A stretch of 64,000 bases of DNA from CAXGTL01 sp964645705 (GTDB lineage: Archaea > Nanobdellota > Nanobdellia > Woesearchaeales > CAXGTL01). The stretch is from NCBI GenBank assembly GCA_964645705.1, contig CAZYAB010000002.1:1-64000 (forward strand). Direction: 5' to 3'. Positions within the stretch are counted from its first letter, which is position 1. The number at the start of each line of letters is the position of its first letter. Made by a program: the position numbers and the translations under genes. Below, in pieces: positions 54,367 through 63,129 of this stretch. Under the pieces are notes generated by a model, which saw only the letters and a list, made by a program, of their open reading frames with translations, ran no database searches and was not told the origin of the DNA.

Positions 54367-55791
54367 TTACCAATTAACAGTTCTTCTCCAGTGACTCATT
54401 TTTGTCTTATGCTGAACATAGAATGGTCTTATCCAGCCAGTCATTCTTTTAACAGGACTTGTCTTATAACCGCCTAACACTTTATAATATTTTGCTTTTC
54501 CTGCCATTAATGCAACCATGTCAGCAGGATGCACATGGTGTTTTATATAAACATTAAAAACAGCCCTAATAACATCAGGATTTAGTTGTTTTCCTTCACT
54601 ACTATTAATATCTGCAACTAAGTTAGGATGCAGCCTAATATTTTTTAATTCATTATATTTTTCTGAATATCTTTTTTCATAATTAGGATGCCTAAACATT
54701 TCCATGCCTTGATCAAACTCTACATGTGCTGCGTGAACATCGCTTTTTAAATATTTTTTAATTGCTTTTTCAACACCCCATGACATCACAGGCAAATCAG
54801 TTGTAATTGAAGAAGCATAGCATGCTGCATCATAATAATTATCTCTTCTTAACCTAAACAAATCATCTAATGAAAGTTCATGACCATTGCAAGGAGTAAA
54901 ACGAGGAGTTGCAACATTAAAAGATGTTTCTTTAGCTGTTTTTCGACCTACTTTATCAGGACAAACTTTGTGTTTTTGATGAAATGAGTACGGAGTTCTA
55001 ATATCTCTCATGAATTTCGGATCACCATTTGCACTTAGGTCAAGAGAAATTACTTTTCCATCATGAGCCCATTGGTCACCTATAACAACAGGTAGCGTAT
55101 TGTTGTATCTTGCTGCTCTTTTCATTGCTAATATTGCAATATATTCTGCTAATTTTCCCCAACCATCATATGCCCATGCTTCAGCATCAGTAAGTATTCT
55201 TCTTCTTTTTGAACCATATCTTCTATACAAGTTTCTTTTTCTTTCATCTTCACTTACAAAACCAATGCTTTGTAATAATCCGTACGCACGTTCGTTTTTA
55301 GGAACCCTAAAACCATAATGATAACCTTGGCCAGTTGCTACAACCAAAGGCGTGATGCCTAAACTTCTATAAACACTCATCATTGCTTGGTGAAATGGTT
55401 CTAAATCCCAGAACAAACCTACCATGTCTCTGTAATTTGCTCCAGCATCTCCATGACAAACACGTTCAACATCTATAACACACACTTCATTATCCTCATC
55501 ATGTACTGATCTAAATATATCTGCTGTTTTGTCTAATATCTGACCCATTTGCCATACTTCTTTTGTTCTATATTTTCCAGCTGTTGGAACTCTTAATCCG
55601 TATTCAACTAAATACATAGAAGACATTAATTTTCCTAACTCTTGAAGATTTCTTGATTTTGATAAAGCACCATAATTTTGTGGATAACCAATATCTGCTT
55701 GTTGTGTAATCCAATTAGGAACACCGCAGTATTCTAATATTCTTTTTATGACTTCAGGATGTCTGTAAAAGTCTTTTTCTTTCATTGGCAT
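54367..55791 (-). CDS. Archaeo-eukaryotic-primase-like protein 2
   Basis: 474 residues. The AEP pattern is clearer here: VCVIDVERV (D107, E109) as motif I, then ~40 residues with SLGITPLVVATGQGYHYGFRVP (H158, SxH-like motif II), and GDPKFMRDIRTPYSFHQK (256–273) aligning with the RLIRLPxSLH block. Between them AYGLLQSIGF...EDER and WGKLAEYIA align with paralogue 1. The C-terminal ~90 residues are PriCT-like helices and a basic end. It leads the two-gene unit; a TATA box (GCTTATATATAAC on this strand) lies ~60 nt upstream, back to back with the promoter of the 55944 operon. Confidence 0.5.
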   Translation of the reverse strand: MPMKEKDFYRHPEVIKRILEYCGVPNWITQQADIGYPQNYGALSKSRNLQELGKLMSSMYLVEYGLRVPTAGKYRTKEVWQMGQILDKTADIFRSVHDEDNEVCVIDVERVCHGDAGANYRDMVGLFWDLEPFHQAMMSVYRSLGITPLVVATGQGYHYGFRVPKNERAYGLLQSIGFVSEDERKRNLYRRYGSKRRRILTDAEAWAYDGWGKLAEYIAILAMKRAARYNNTLPVVIGDQWAHDGKVISLDLSANGDPKFMRDIRTPYSFHQKHKVCPDKVGRKTAKETSFNVATPRFTPCNGHELSLDDLFRLRRDNYYDAACYASSITTDLPVMSWGVEKAIKKYLKSDVHAAHVEFDQGMEMFRHPNYEKRYSEKYNELKNIRLHPNLVADINSSEGKQLNPDVIRAVFNVYIKHHVHPADMVALMAGKAKYYKVLGGYKTSPVKRMTGWIRPFYVQHKTKMSHWRRTVNW

Positions 55792-55943
55792 TTTTTATCA
55801 CTCCGTTTTATCTATTTTTATTAAAATTCCTTCAAGAAAAAGAAGACAAGTTATATATAAGCATTTGTGTTGTGCAAATACATCAAAAACTATATAAATC
55901 ATCTAAACATTTATATATTTAATAACATAAAATACTAATAAAA

Positions 55944-57461
55944 ATGTCAGAATTGCTTGAAAAATACGGATTTGAGAAAGGGGATAGTGATGCAGACAGC
56001 CCAGGCTTCCCTAAACCAATAAAAAAGTTCAGGCTAATATGGGAAAGATATTTTGCATCTATTGAAGAACCTTATTTCTTTGTATTATCAACAATGAGAG
56101 ATTCATTAGGTTGGACAGACGTTGACAAGATAAAAGACATTTTCTCTGCATCAGAAACATCAGCATTCTATGGCTCAATTGGATCAAGATTAGCACTTGC
56201 TCAAGACAGAGTTGCTCAATATTCAGCATCTATTGGCAAATTTCTCACAGAATTATTTAAAATGGTTAGAGAATTAAGAGTAATAGATCAAAGAATAAAG
56301 CTTCAAGACGATGCAACAAAAGGAGATAAAGCAGCTGACAAAGCATTAAAAGGCATTTGGACAGACTTGGTTGAACAAGGAGCAAAGAACCCTTCTTCTG
56401 TAATAGGTTTGTCAAGAGAAGTAGGTTTTACCATTTTGCCAGATCTGTTCTTTGGAACATATGTAAAGAAATCAGACGATGTTCACAGCGCTGTAAAAGA
56501 TCTTAAGTTTAATGAAAAAATAAAAGAAGTTTTGGCAAGAAAATTAAAATCTTACATGGTTTGGAAAGAAAAAACATATGAAGAGTGGACAGCAAGACAA
56601 TCTTTTTTAAAAAAATACATTAAACAGTATTTTTTAACAATAAAGATGTACATGAACTGGTTAAGACCATACATGACACACATAAAAAGATTAGGCATGG
56701 ATGAATCAAAACTAAACTCTCCTGATCTTATTGCAGGATTTGAAACATCTATGACAGAGCTTGAACTATTGTTCAAGAAAAAAGATAAAAAAAGCAAACA
56801 TCATTCAATAATTTCTGTTCATTTCTTGTTCAAGACACAACCAAAGATGGAATTTCACCAGGACGGTTACCAGCACAGGGGACCAATACATGTGGGAAGA
56901 GTCATAATGACATTCAGAGGTTTTGTATGGACAGATGAACAATTAGAAGAATACAAAAAATACAGAAAAGAAGAAGATTTCGAATTATTGGCTACTATTA
57001 ATGAAGAGATAAATGCCGCAATGAACACATTAAGTTCTGATATAAAAAATTATTTGTTAAATATTGGAGAAACAACAGAAGAAGAAGAAAAACTAATAAA
57101 AGAATTTAATATTGACCAAGCAGAGTTATCAAGATGGCAGACAAGTTATAAAAGTGAAAAGGATAGAGGCTATAAAAAAAGTTTGAAAGAATATATTAAA
57201 GAAAATAAAGAAGCAAAAGGGGAAAAATTAGAATTAACATCAGTTTTTGATCCTTTTAAACATCTTGCAAATGGATTTTCTGAAATGATTACCGGAAGAG
57301 ATATATTTAAATTTAAAGAAAGCACGCCTGAAAAAAGACCAACAAAAGCACAGGTTTGGTTAGATAAACAAAATGAGGAAAAAGCAAAAGAGAAAATGTT
57401 AGGCCCTTTATGGACTGTTTATGAAATATTTAAAAAAGCGCATGGAATGTTAGCATGGTAA
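55944..57461 (+). CDS. Unknown helical protein, operon with a coiled-coil protein
   Basis: 505 residues, almost all helical, soluble and charged; one short beta stretch (HHSIISVHFLFKTQPKMEF ... IHVGRVIMTFRGFVW) in the middle. No family recognised. The start is leaderless, with TATA ATTTATATATTTA about 28 nt upstream. Its last seven bases overlap the next gene's start, so both are made together. The size and helical content are unlike enzymes I know; a structural role is possible. Confidence 0.5.
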   Translation: MSELLEKYGFEKGDSDADSPGFPKPIKKFRLIWERYFASIEEPYFFVLSTMRDSLGWTDVDKIKDIFSASETSAFYGSIGSRLALAQDRVAQYSASIGKFLTELFKMVRELRVIDQRIKLQDDATKGDKAADKALKGIWTDLVEQGAKNPSSVIGLSREVGFTILPDLFFGTYVKKSDDVHSAVKDLKFNEKIKEVLARKLKSYMVWKEKTYEEWTARQSFLKKYIKQYFLTIKMYMNWLRPYMTHIKRLGMDESKLNSPDLIAGFETSMTELELLFKKKDKKSKHHSIISVHFLFKTQPKMEFHQDGYQHRGPIHVGRVIMTFRGFVWTDEQLEEYKKYRKEEDFELLATINEEINAAMNTLSSDIKNYLLNIGETTEEEEKLIKEFNIDQAELSRWQTSYKSEKDRGYKKSLKEYIKENKEAKGEKLELTSVFDPFKHLANGFSEMITGRDIFKFKESTPEKRPTKAQVWLDKQNEEKAKEKMLGPLWTVYEIFKKAHGMLAW

Positions 57462-57982
57462 TCAAAGATGACCTTCTTAAGGGAATTGAAAAACTTTCCC
57501 CAGAAGACAGACTAAAAAGATTAAAAGAAATAGAAGAACGAATAAAGCTAGAAGAAAGAATAACAGAGGAAATAATTGTTAAAGAAAGAGAAGAAACAAG
57601 AGAAAAACAAGAAACAGATGAAAGAACAGAAAGAGAAGAAAGAGATAAAAGACAAAAACAAAGAAAAAAAGAATTAGAAGAAGTTGTTGAACAGGAAAAA
57701 ATAGTTGAACAAGAGCAAGAATCAGTAAAACAAGTAGAATATCATGCACGACTAGTAACAGAAGTTGATCAAACACTCAACAAAATGGAGTACATGAACC
57801 AAGAACAATTATCAACATACCAGTCCCAAGCACAGGACATGTATGACAAGCTTAATCAAGCTTATTCAACTGCAGTTGGTTGGATGAAAGATGACATTAG
57901 ATCTGAAAAAGAACGTTTGAAAAAACTAGGCCAAGAATTAAAATGGTGGGAAAGAGCACCAGGTGATGATTATATAAAATAA
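57455..57982 (+). CDS. Coiled-coil protein
   Basis: 175 residues, an uninterrupted highly charged coiled coil (about 20–95, rich in E, R, K), then a Gln-rich helical half ending WWERAPGDDYIK. Overlaps the preceding gene, so it is probably the partner of that helical protein. No family recognised. Confidence 0.5.
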   Translation: MVIKDDLLKGIEKLSPEDRLKRLKEIEERIKLEERITEEIIVKEREETREKQETDERTEREERDKRQKQRKKELEEVVEQEKIVEQEQESVKQVEYHARLVTEVDQTLNKMEYMNQEQLSTYQSQAQDMYDKLNQAYSTAVGWMKDDIRSEKERLKKLGQELKWWERAPGDDYIK

Positions 57983-58024
57983 TTCTGTTTTTTATCATAC
58001 AATCTATACACAATATAACAATAA

Positions 58025-58089
58025 CCTTTATATAACAAAAATCGCCGATTTTTGAGTATAAATTCATCGCTGTGCGATAAATTTATAAA
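58025..58089 (+). promoter_or_regulatory. Two-hairpin palindromic element on the prefoldin promoter
   Basis: CCTTTATA, palindrome AAAAATCGCCGATTTTT (58037–58053), GAGT, then arms ATAAATT/AATTTAT (58058–58086) around ATCGC-TGT-GCGAT. The right arm contains TTTATAAA, 33 nt before the ATG. It matches the L11 element at 16886–16949 part for part; the arms differ in sequence but stay complementary. Confidence 0.65.
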
Positions 58090-58114
58090 TTAACCTTATT
58101 TCTATCAATCTACT

Positions 58115-58522
58115 ATGACTCAAGACGAACTTCAACAAAAATATGTACAATTACAGCTTTTGGATCAACAAATTAAACAAGTACAGCAGCAGATCCAAGC
58201 AATAGCAAAACAATTAAATGACGTTGTTTATTCTATTCAATCTTTAGAAGAGTTTAAGAATGTTAAACCAGGAACAGAGGTTTTTGTACCAATTGTAACA
58301 GGCATATTTGCAAAAGCAGAGCTAAAAGATGCAAAGAATGTTAATATTAATGTTGGAAGCAATGTTGCTGTGAATAAAGACCTAGATGATGCAAAGAAAT
58401 TATTAGAAGAACAATTAACAGAACTTGAAAACATCAGGCTAAAACTTTCTAATGACGCACAAAAGATGATTGCTCAAGCACAGTTATTACAAACAGAGAT
58501 AATGACTCTCCAACAAAAGTAG
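58115..58522 (+). CDS. pfdA: Prefoldin alpha subunit
   Basis: Chaperone subunit handing unfolded proteins to the thermosome. 135 residues: N- and C-terminal helices of the coiled-coil tentacle with the central beta hairpins (TEVFVPIVTGIFAKAELKDAKNVNINVGSNVAVNKDLDDA). Length and layout are typical of archaeal alpha prefoldin. It precedes ftsY by 8 nt, a common archaeal pairing. Confidence 0.9.
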   Translation: MTQDELQQKYVQLQLLDQQIKQVQQQIQAIAKQLNDVVYSIQSLEEFKNVKPGTEVFVPIVTGIFAKAELKDAKNVNINVGSNVAVNKDLDDAKKLLEEQLTELENIRLKLSNDAQKMIAQAQLLQTEIMTLQQK

Positions 58523-58530
58523 GTGGATGT

Positions 58531-60090
58531 ATGTTTAAATTCCTTAAAGAAAAATTAAAAAATGTAGTTAACAAGTTTTCTAAAAAGATAGATGAAGAAG
58601 GTGTTGAAGAAGAAGTTGTTGAGGAAATACAAGAAAAACCAACTCCACCAACACCCAAAGAAGAAGCTCAAGTAAAGCCGGCTGTTATTCCAGAGATTAC
58701 AGAACCAAAACCTAAGAAAGAAGAAAAGGAGAAAAAAGGTGAAGAAAGACCAAAGGTTGAAGACAAAATAAAAAAGAAAATAGAACAAGGCAAAACTCCT
58801 TCTATACATGAACTTGCACAAAGAAAAAAGAAAACAGTTCAGCCGAAGATAGAAGTTGTTAAGAAACCTGAAGAAGTAAAAAAAGAAAAAAAGGAAAAAC
58901 CAAAGGAAATAAAAGAAAAACAAGTAGAAAAGGAATTCATTAAAGAAATACAAGAACCAGAAGAACTAAAACCAAAACCTAGTGCAAAAGACATTCTAAA
59001 ACAAGTAGAAGAAGAAGAACAGCCACCAAAAGAAGATAAAGACTTAACAGCAGACGAACTAATAAAAGAAGCAGAAAAAATAGTTTTGCCAGAAGACAAG
59101 ATCCCGACTGCAAAACAATTAAGAGAACAGTTTGAAAAAGAGAGAAAAGAAAAATTACTTTCCACTGAAAAAAAGGAAACATTTGCACCAGAACCAGAAG
59201 CAAAAGGACTATTCCAGAAAATAAAGCAAAAGTTTGTTACAAAAAAAATAAATGACAACCAGTTTGAAGAAATATTCTGGGACCTAGAAGTTGGTTTAAT
59301 GGAAAACAATGTTGCATTAGAAGTTATTGAAAAAATAAAGCTTGATCTTAAACAAAATCTTGTTGATAAACCAATCAGAAGAGGCAAGATCTCAGAAGTC
59401 ATAATGGATTCTCTTAAGAACAGTATTACTGAAGTTCTAGATATAGAAAAATTAGATGTGATAAATAGTGTCAAGACACACAAGCAAACAGAAAACAAAC
59501 CTTACATAATATGTTTCTTAGGCATAAATGGATCAGGCAAAACAACAAGCATTGCAAAGTTCGTCAAATTATTGCAAAAAAATAATCTTACAAGTGTTAT
59601 ATCTGCAGCAGATACGTTCAGAGCAGCTGCAATACAACAATTAGAAGAACATGGTAAAAAACTTAATACAAAAGTAATAAAGCATGATTATGGAGCAGAC
59701 GCAGCAGCTGTTGCATTTGATTCTGTCAAATATGCAGAAGCACATAACATAGACGTTGTGTTGATTGACACAGCTGGTAGAATGCATAGTAATGTTAATC
59801 TAATGGATGAACTTAAAAAGATTATCAGGGTCAATGATCCTCATCTAAACATATTTGTTGGCGAATCAATCACAGGCAATGACTGCGTTGATCAAGCAAA
59901 AAAGTTTAATGAAGCAGTTGGAATAAACGGCATAATATTAACAAAAGCAGATGTTGATGAAAAAGGTGGAGCAGCTTTATCAGTAAGCTATGTCACAAAC
60001 AAACCAATACTGTACTTAGGCATTGGCCAAGAATATGCTGATTTACAAGAATTTGACAAGGATAAAATTATGGCTAATTTGGGTTTTTGA
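58531..60090 (+). CDS. ftsY: Signal recognition particle receptor FtsY
   Basis: Receptor GTPase that docks SRP–ribosome complexes at the membrane. 519 residues. The NG domain starts near 220: N helices (QFEEIFWDLEVGLMENNVALEVIEKIK), G1 GINGSGKTT (331–339), AADTFRAAAIQQLE, DTAGRMHSN and TKADVDEKGG, then the GIGQEYADLQEF membrane helix motif. The first ~215 residues are an unusually long Lys/Glu/Pro-rich low-complexity region, probably a membrane or ribosome tether. Ribosome binding site AGGTGGATG. Confidence 0.92.
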   Translation: MFKFLKEKLKNVVNKFSKKIDEEGVEEEVVEEIQEKPTPPTPKEEAQVKPAVIPEITEPKPKKEEKEKKGEERPKVEDKIKKKIEQGKTPSIHELAQRKKKTVQPKIEVVKKPEEVKKEKKEKPKEIKEKQVEKEFIKEIQEPEELKPKPSAKDILKQVEEEEQPPKEDKDLTADELIKEAEKIVLPEDKIPTAKQLREQFEKERKEKLLSTEKKETFAPEPEAKGLFQKIKQKFVTKKINDNQFEEIFWDLEVGLMENNVALEVIEKIKLDLKQNLVDKPIRRGKISEVIMDSLKNSITEVLDIEKLDVINSVKTHKQTENKPYIICFLGINGSGKTTSIAKFVKLLQKNNLTSVISAADTFRAAAIQQLEEHGKKLNTKVIKHDYGADAAAVAFDSVKYAEAHNIDVVLIDTAGRMHSNVNLMDELKKIIRVNDPHLNIFVGESITGNDCVDQAKKFNEAVGINGIILTKADVDEKGGAALSVSYVTNKPILYLGIGQEYADLQEFDKDKIMANLGF

Positions 60091-60128
60091 ATTTCCCACC
60101 ATCCGACCTCCCACCACCCACCCATAGC
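60091..60128 (-). other. G-rich tract (C-rich on the plus strand)
   Basis: The minus strand carries four G3 runs (GGGTGGGTGGTGGG, then a ~12-nt gap, GGG) in otherwise AT-rich DNA, right after the ftsY stop. It could fold as a G-quadruplex with one long loop. The rest of the 90-nt gap before the next gene is A-rich leader. Confidence 0.45.
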
Positions 60129-60180
60129 CAATAAACAATTCACAATCACAAAATAAAAAACAAAAAGAGGCATAACAAAA

Positions 60181-60726
60181 ATGAACATAACAAAACATTT
60201 AAGACAATCATTTCAAATAATTTCTTTAAACAAGCACGAAATTAATCAAGTCGCACATCATGGTTCTACGTGGTTGGCTGTTTTTTTATTCGGTTTCTGG
60301 AGTTTAATTGCTGGCTTATTTATGAAAGATTATATATCAGCAATTGGTTGGTTTTTTGAAGCAATAATTTTAACATATGTTGTTGCATCAATCTATTACT
60401 TATGTGCAATAATGTTTAAATCCAAAACAGACTTTAATCATTTGTATAGGCCTTGGGGTTATGCTCAATTATTTGTAGGTATAAGTTTCTTAATAAACAA
60501 ATTATTTTCCACCAACTTCGCATTAATATTATCAATCATCTTAGAAATCTGGTGCATAATAATAGCATATACAATAATAAAAAACCAGTTTCATCTAAAG
60601 TCGTGGAAAGCTCTTATCACAGTACTAGTACCAATAATAATCTTAGTAATAATTGTGATGACAAACTCAACAGTGCTGTTAAACATAGTGTCAAGTTCTG
60701 GATTGGTGAGTGGGTTGGTGTTTTAA
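60181..60726 (+). CDS. Yip1-like membrane protein
   Basis: 181 residues with five to six transmembrane helices; PWGYAQLF is close to the Yip1-family P-x-x-x-G-Y-A motif, which sits in the loop before a helix. Yip1 proteins in eukaryotes act in vesicle traffic; archaeal members have no known role. AGAGG lies upstream of the ATG. Convergent to the radical SAM gene. Confidence 0.55.
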   Translation: MNITKHLRQSFQIISLNKHEINQVAHHGSTWLAVFLFGFWSLIAGLFMKDYISAIGWFFEAIILTYVVASIYYLCAIMFKSKTDFNHLYRPWGYAQLFVGISFLINKLFSTNFALILSIILEIWCIIIAYTIIKNQFHLKSWKALITVLVPIIILVIIVMTNSTVLLNIVSSSGLVSGLVF

Positions 60727-60733
60727 GTTTTTT

Positions 60734-62029
60734 TTATCTCCCTTTTCTTAATTCTTCAATTCTGTCTCTTGCTTCAATAAGTTCTTTATCACTTAACCCG
60801 TCGCTTAAGTTGATAGGAACCCAATCTCCTGAAACTGTATCAAAATGATTAGGTTTAGAGAATTGTTTTAATACTTCAACTTCATAAATTAAACCTTTTT
60901 TTAAAATATCATTATAAATTTTAGTTCCAGGAAATGGTATAAATAACCTTGGTCTTGGCAAAATACCTGTCTCTTTAATCCCTTTTATAGTTTTTTCTAA
61001 TGATTCTCTTGTTTCTCCAGGCAATCCAACAATAAAAAATGCTTTTGTATCTATCCCCTCATTTTGTGTACATTCTATTGCGTGATAAATTTGTTCTAGT
61101 GTAATATTTTTTTTGACACTTTTTAATATATCTTCATCAAATGATTCAATTCCATACATTACTCTTTTACAGCCTGTTCTTGCCAATGCTTTTGCTAATT
61201 CTTTATCCATATCATTAACTCTTGCAGTTATTCTATATTTTCTACCAAATTCTGAAGCTATTTCTCCTATCTTGATTGCTCTTTCTTTATTATATGTAAA
61301 ACTTTCATCAATAAAGTAAAAATCACTTGGATCTAGTTTATTTGCATTTTCTATTTCATTCATTATTCTTTGCATAGAAAAACTTCTAACTTTTAAAGAA
61401 CCAATTTTTGTAGGAAATGATTTATAGCAAAAACCACAGTTACCATAACATCCTCTTGCAAATCCTAATTCTACGCTTATTCCTTTTACTAATTTGCTAA
61501 ATTCTGGCCACTTAGAATAATCTATTTGTGCAATATCATCAATATTACTTATTAGATCCCTTTTTTTTGTTGGAATCAAATTATCTCCTTGCCTTATAAT
61601 TATTCCATCTGGAACTTGTTCTCTTTTTTTAGTGATATATTCTATCAGTTCAACTATTGTTATATCTCCTTCTCCTATAACACCATAATCTATTTCTGGG
61701 AAAACTTTCATCAAAACATTTGTGTCATTTAAACCATAAGAACTCATCAATGTTCCCCCTACAATTATTATTTTTCCTTGTTGTTTTAAGATTGGAAGGT
61801 TTTCTTTAAAGAATTTATAATTGTCCAATTTTGATGTTAATCCTATGATATCACAATCTGCAACTTGTTCTAAAGACGCATCCTCATCATTAAGAAAATC
61901 AACAATAGTTACATCATACTTGTTTCTTAGAGCAGCTTCAATATACGCAATCCCTCCTAAGAATCTTAAATCAGGATTAGCTTTATCTCCGCTATAACCT
62001 TGAGGAGGATTTATTAGTCCAATTTTCAT
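60734..62029 (-). CDS. B12-binding radical SAM protein
   Basis: 431 residues. N-terminal cobalamin-binding-like Rossmann domain (LINPPQGYSGD...DIIGLTS), then the radical SAM triad C194-x3-C198-x2-C201 in CYGNCGFC, and a TIM-barrel with FIDESF and FIVGLPGETRESL. It resembles the Elp3/MiaB/NifB-like class often found in methylase and cofactor pathways; the product cannot be read. It lies 9 nt downstream of the secreted protein gene on the same strand. Confidence 0.75.
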   Translation of the reverse strand: MKIGLINPPQGYSGDKANPDLRFLGGIAYIEAALRNKYDVTIVDFLNDEDASLEQVADCDIIGLTSKLDNYKFFKENLPILKQQGKIIIVGGTLMSSYGLNDTNVLMKVFPEIDYGVIGEGDITIVELIEYITKKREQVPDGIIIRQGDNLIPTKKRDLISNIDDIAQIDYSKWPEFSKLVKGISVELGFARGCYGNCGFCYKSFPTKIGSLKVRSFSMQRIMNEIENANKLDPSDFYFIDESFTYNKERAIKIGEIASEFGRKYRITARVNDMDKELAKALARTGCKRVMYGIESFDEDILKSVKKNITLEQIYHAIECTQNEGIDTKAFFIVGLPGETRESLEKTIKGIKETGILPRPRLFIPFPGTKIYNDILKKGLIYEVEVLKQFSKPNHFDTVSGDWVPINLSDGLSDKELIEARDRIEELRKGR

Positions 62030-62038
62030 TTTATGGTT

Positions 62039-63007
62039 TCAGAATTTCCTTTTTAATTGAATCCTAAACTCTTCTGATGACTTTTTCCATTCTTCATCAC
62101 ACTTTACTGCGCAATTAAACTGCACATTCCCAACAGGGGTGTTGAAATTTAAACCAGCTTCTGGAACAAGTTGCACAACACCATTTATTGTTCTGTATGC
62201 AAAACCTATCCAGTTCCCCTTGTTATTAGGATTACAGCCTACTTCATAATGGAATATTTCTGTTCCATTTGGTAGAACATACTTGTATATGTGCAAAGCT
62301 TTTGAACCTCTTGTATGAATATCTGCACCAGTGTATCTATCTGTATCTTGAGCTCCTATTGTTTGTTCTCCATTGGTTTTTGCGTAAAATGGACCTAAAA
62401 ATCTGTAACCACCAAATCCTGTTACTCTGTCTCCTAAAATAAATTGGTAAAATTGAATTCCTTTTGGATCATCAACTATTTGTGTTCTCCATTTTCCTGG
62501 TTCTCCAAAATAAAATGTTTTAACATCTTTATGATCTATAGATCCTGAAATTCCTAGATCACCAAATTTGCCTGCTAAATAAGCAATCATAGTTTTTTCT
62601 CCTAAGTCTTGTGTTTGTCCTAAACCAAATATTAAATCATTTAAGTCATAATGCAAAGTAAATGAACTCATTTTACCAAGATCACTTTCTCCATATGCTA
62701 TTTCTAATATTAGATTGTCGCTTAATTTAGTATTAAGACATAATCTTGTTGCATTAACTTTTTCATCAGTTCTTATCTTAAGTTTCATATCCTCTAAACC
62801 AATATTAACACCGTATCTTTTTACAGAATCTTTGGTATCATATTCTGCACTCACCTGGTGCTTTCCTATATTTATTTTTGTAATTGTATCTGCATAACCA
62901 TTCTTTATTCTTGACTCAGTAAACATATCATCAGCTATTGCTGGCTGTGCAAAATAACAAAACGCTGTTGTTAACAATGCAATCATTGTTGGTATTATTT
63001 TTCTCAT
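62039..63007 (-). CDS. Secreted beta-rich protein, porin-like appearance
   Basis: 322 residues. Signal peptide (PTMIALLTTAFCYFAQPAIADD, cleavage AIA-DD). The mature part is a series of amphipathic strands with turns (for example NLILEIAYGESDLGKMSSFTLHYDL, KTMIAYLAGKFGDLGISGSIDH), and the last residue is Phe in RIQLKRKF, features of bacterial outer-membrane barrels. For an archaeon this is odd; it may be a transferred gene, or a similar-looking beta-repeat protein. AGGAGGT ribosome binding site. Downstream on the same strand is the radical SAM gene. Confidence 0.5.
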   Translation of the reverse strand: MRKIIPTMIALLTTAFCYFAQPAIADDMFTESRIKNGYADTITKINIGKHQVSAEYDTKDSVKRYGVNIGLEDMKLKIRTDEKVNATRLCLNTKLSDNLILEIAYGESDLGKMSSFTLHYDLNDLIFGLGQTQDLGEKTMIAYLAGKFGDLGISGSIDHKDVKTFYFGEPGKWRTQIVDDPKGIQFYQFILGDRVTGFGGYRFLGPFYAKTNGEQTIGAQDTDRYTGADIHTRGSKALHIYKYVLPNGTEIFHYEVGCNPNNKGNWIGFAYRTINGVVQLVPEAGLNFNTPVGNVQFNCAVKCDEEWKKSSEEFRIQLKRKF

Positions 63008-63069
63008 TTCAAAAACCTCCTACATTACTCACAAGCAAATGGTAACTCAATCCTTTATTTATACCTATG

Positions 63070-63089
63070 TTGTCTAAAATTAGAGACAA
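63070..63089. promoter_or_regulatory. Candidate TrmB operator
   Basis: TTGTCT, 8-nt spacer, AGACAA in the gap between two divergent genes, just upstream of the TATA box (TTTAAATA, 63100–63107) of the TrmB-family gene, whose ATG follows at the leaderless distance. Confidence 0.45.
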
Positions 63090-63129
63090 AACAACAATAT
63101 TTAAATACTAGAACATACTTACTTGTAAT

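Noticed and set aside
55861..55878. ATTTG/CAAAT hairpin between the divergent promoters
   Set aside because: Only 5 bp and likely chance in AT-rich DNA.
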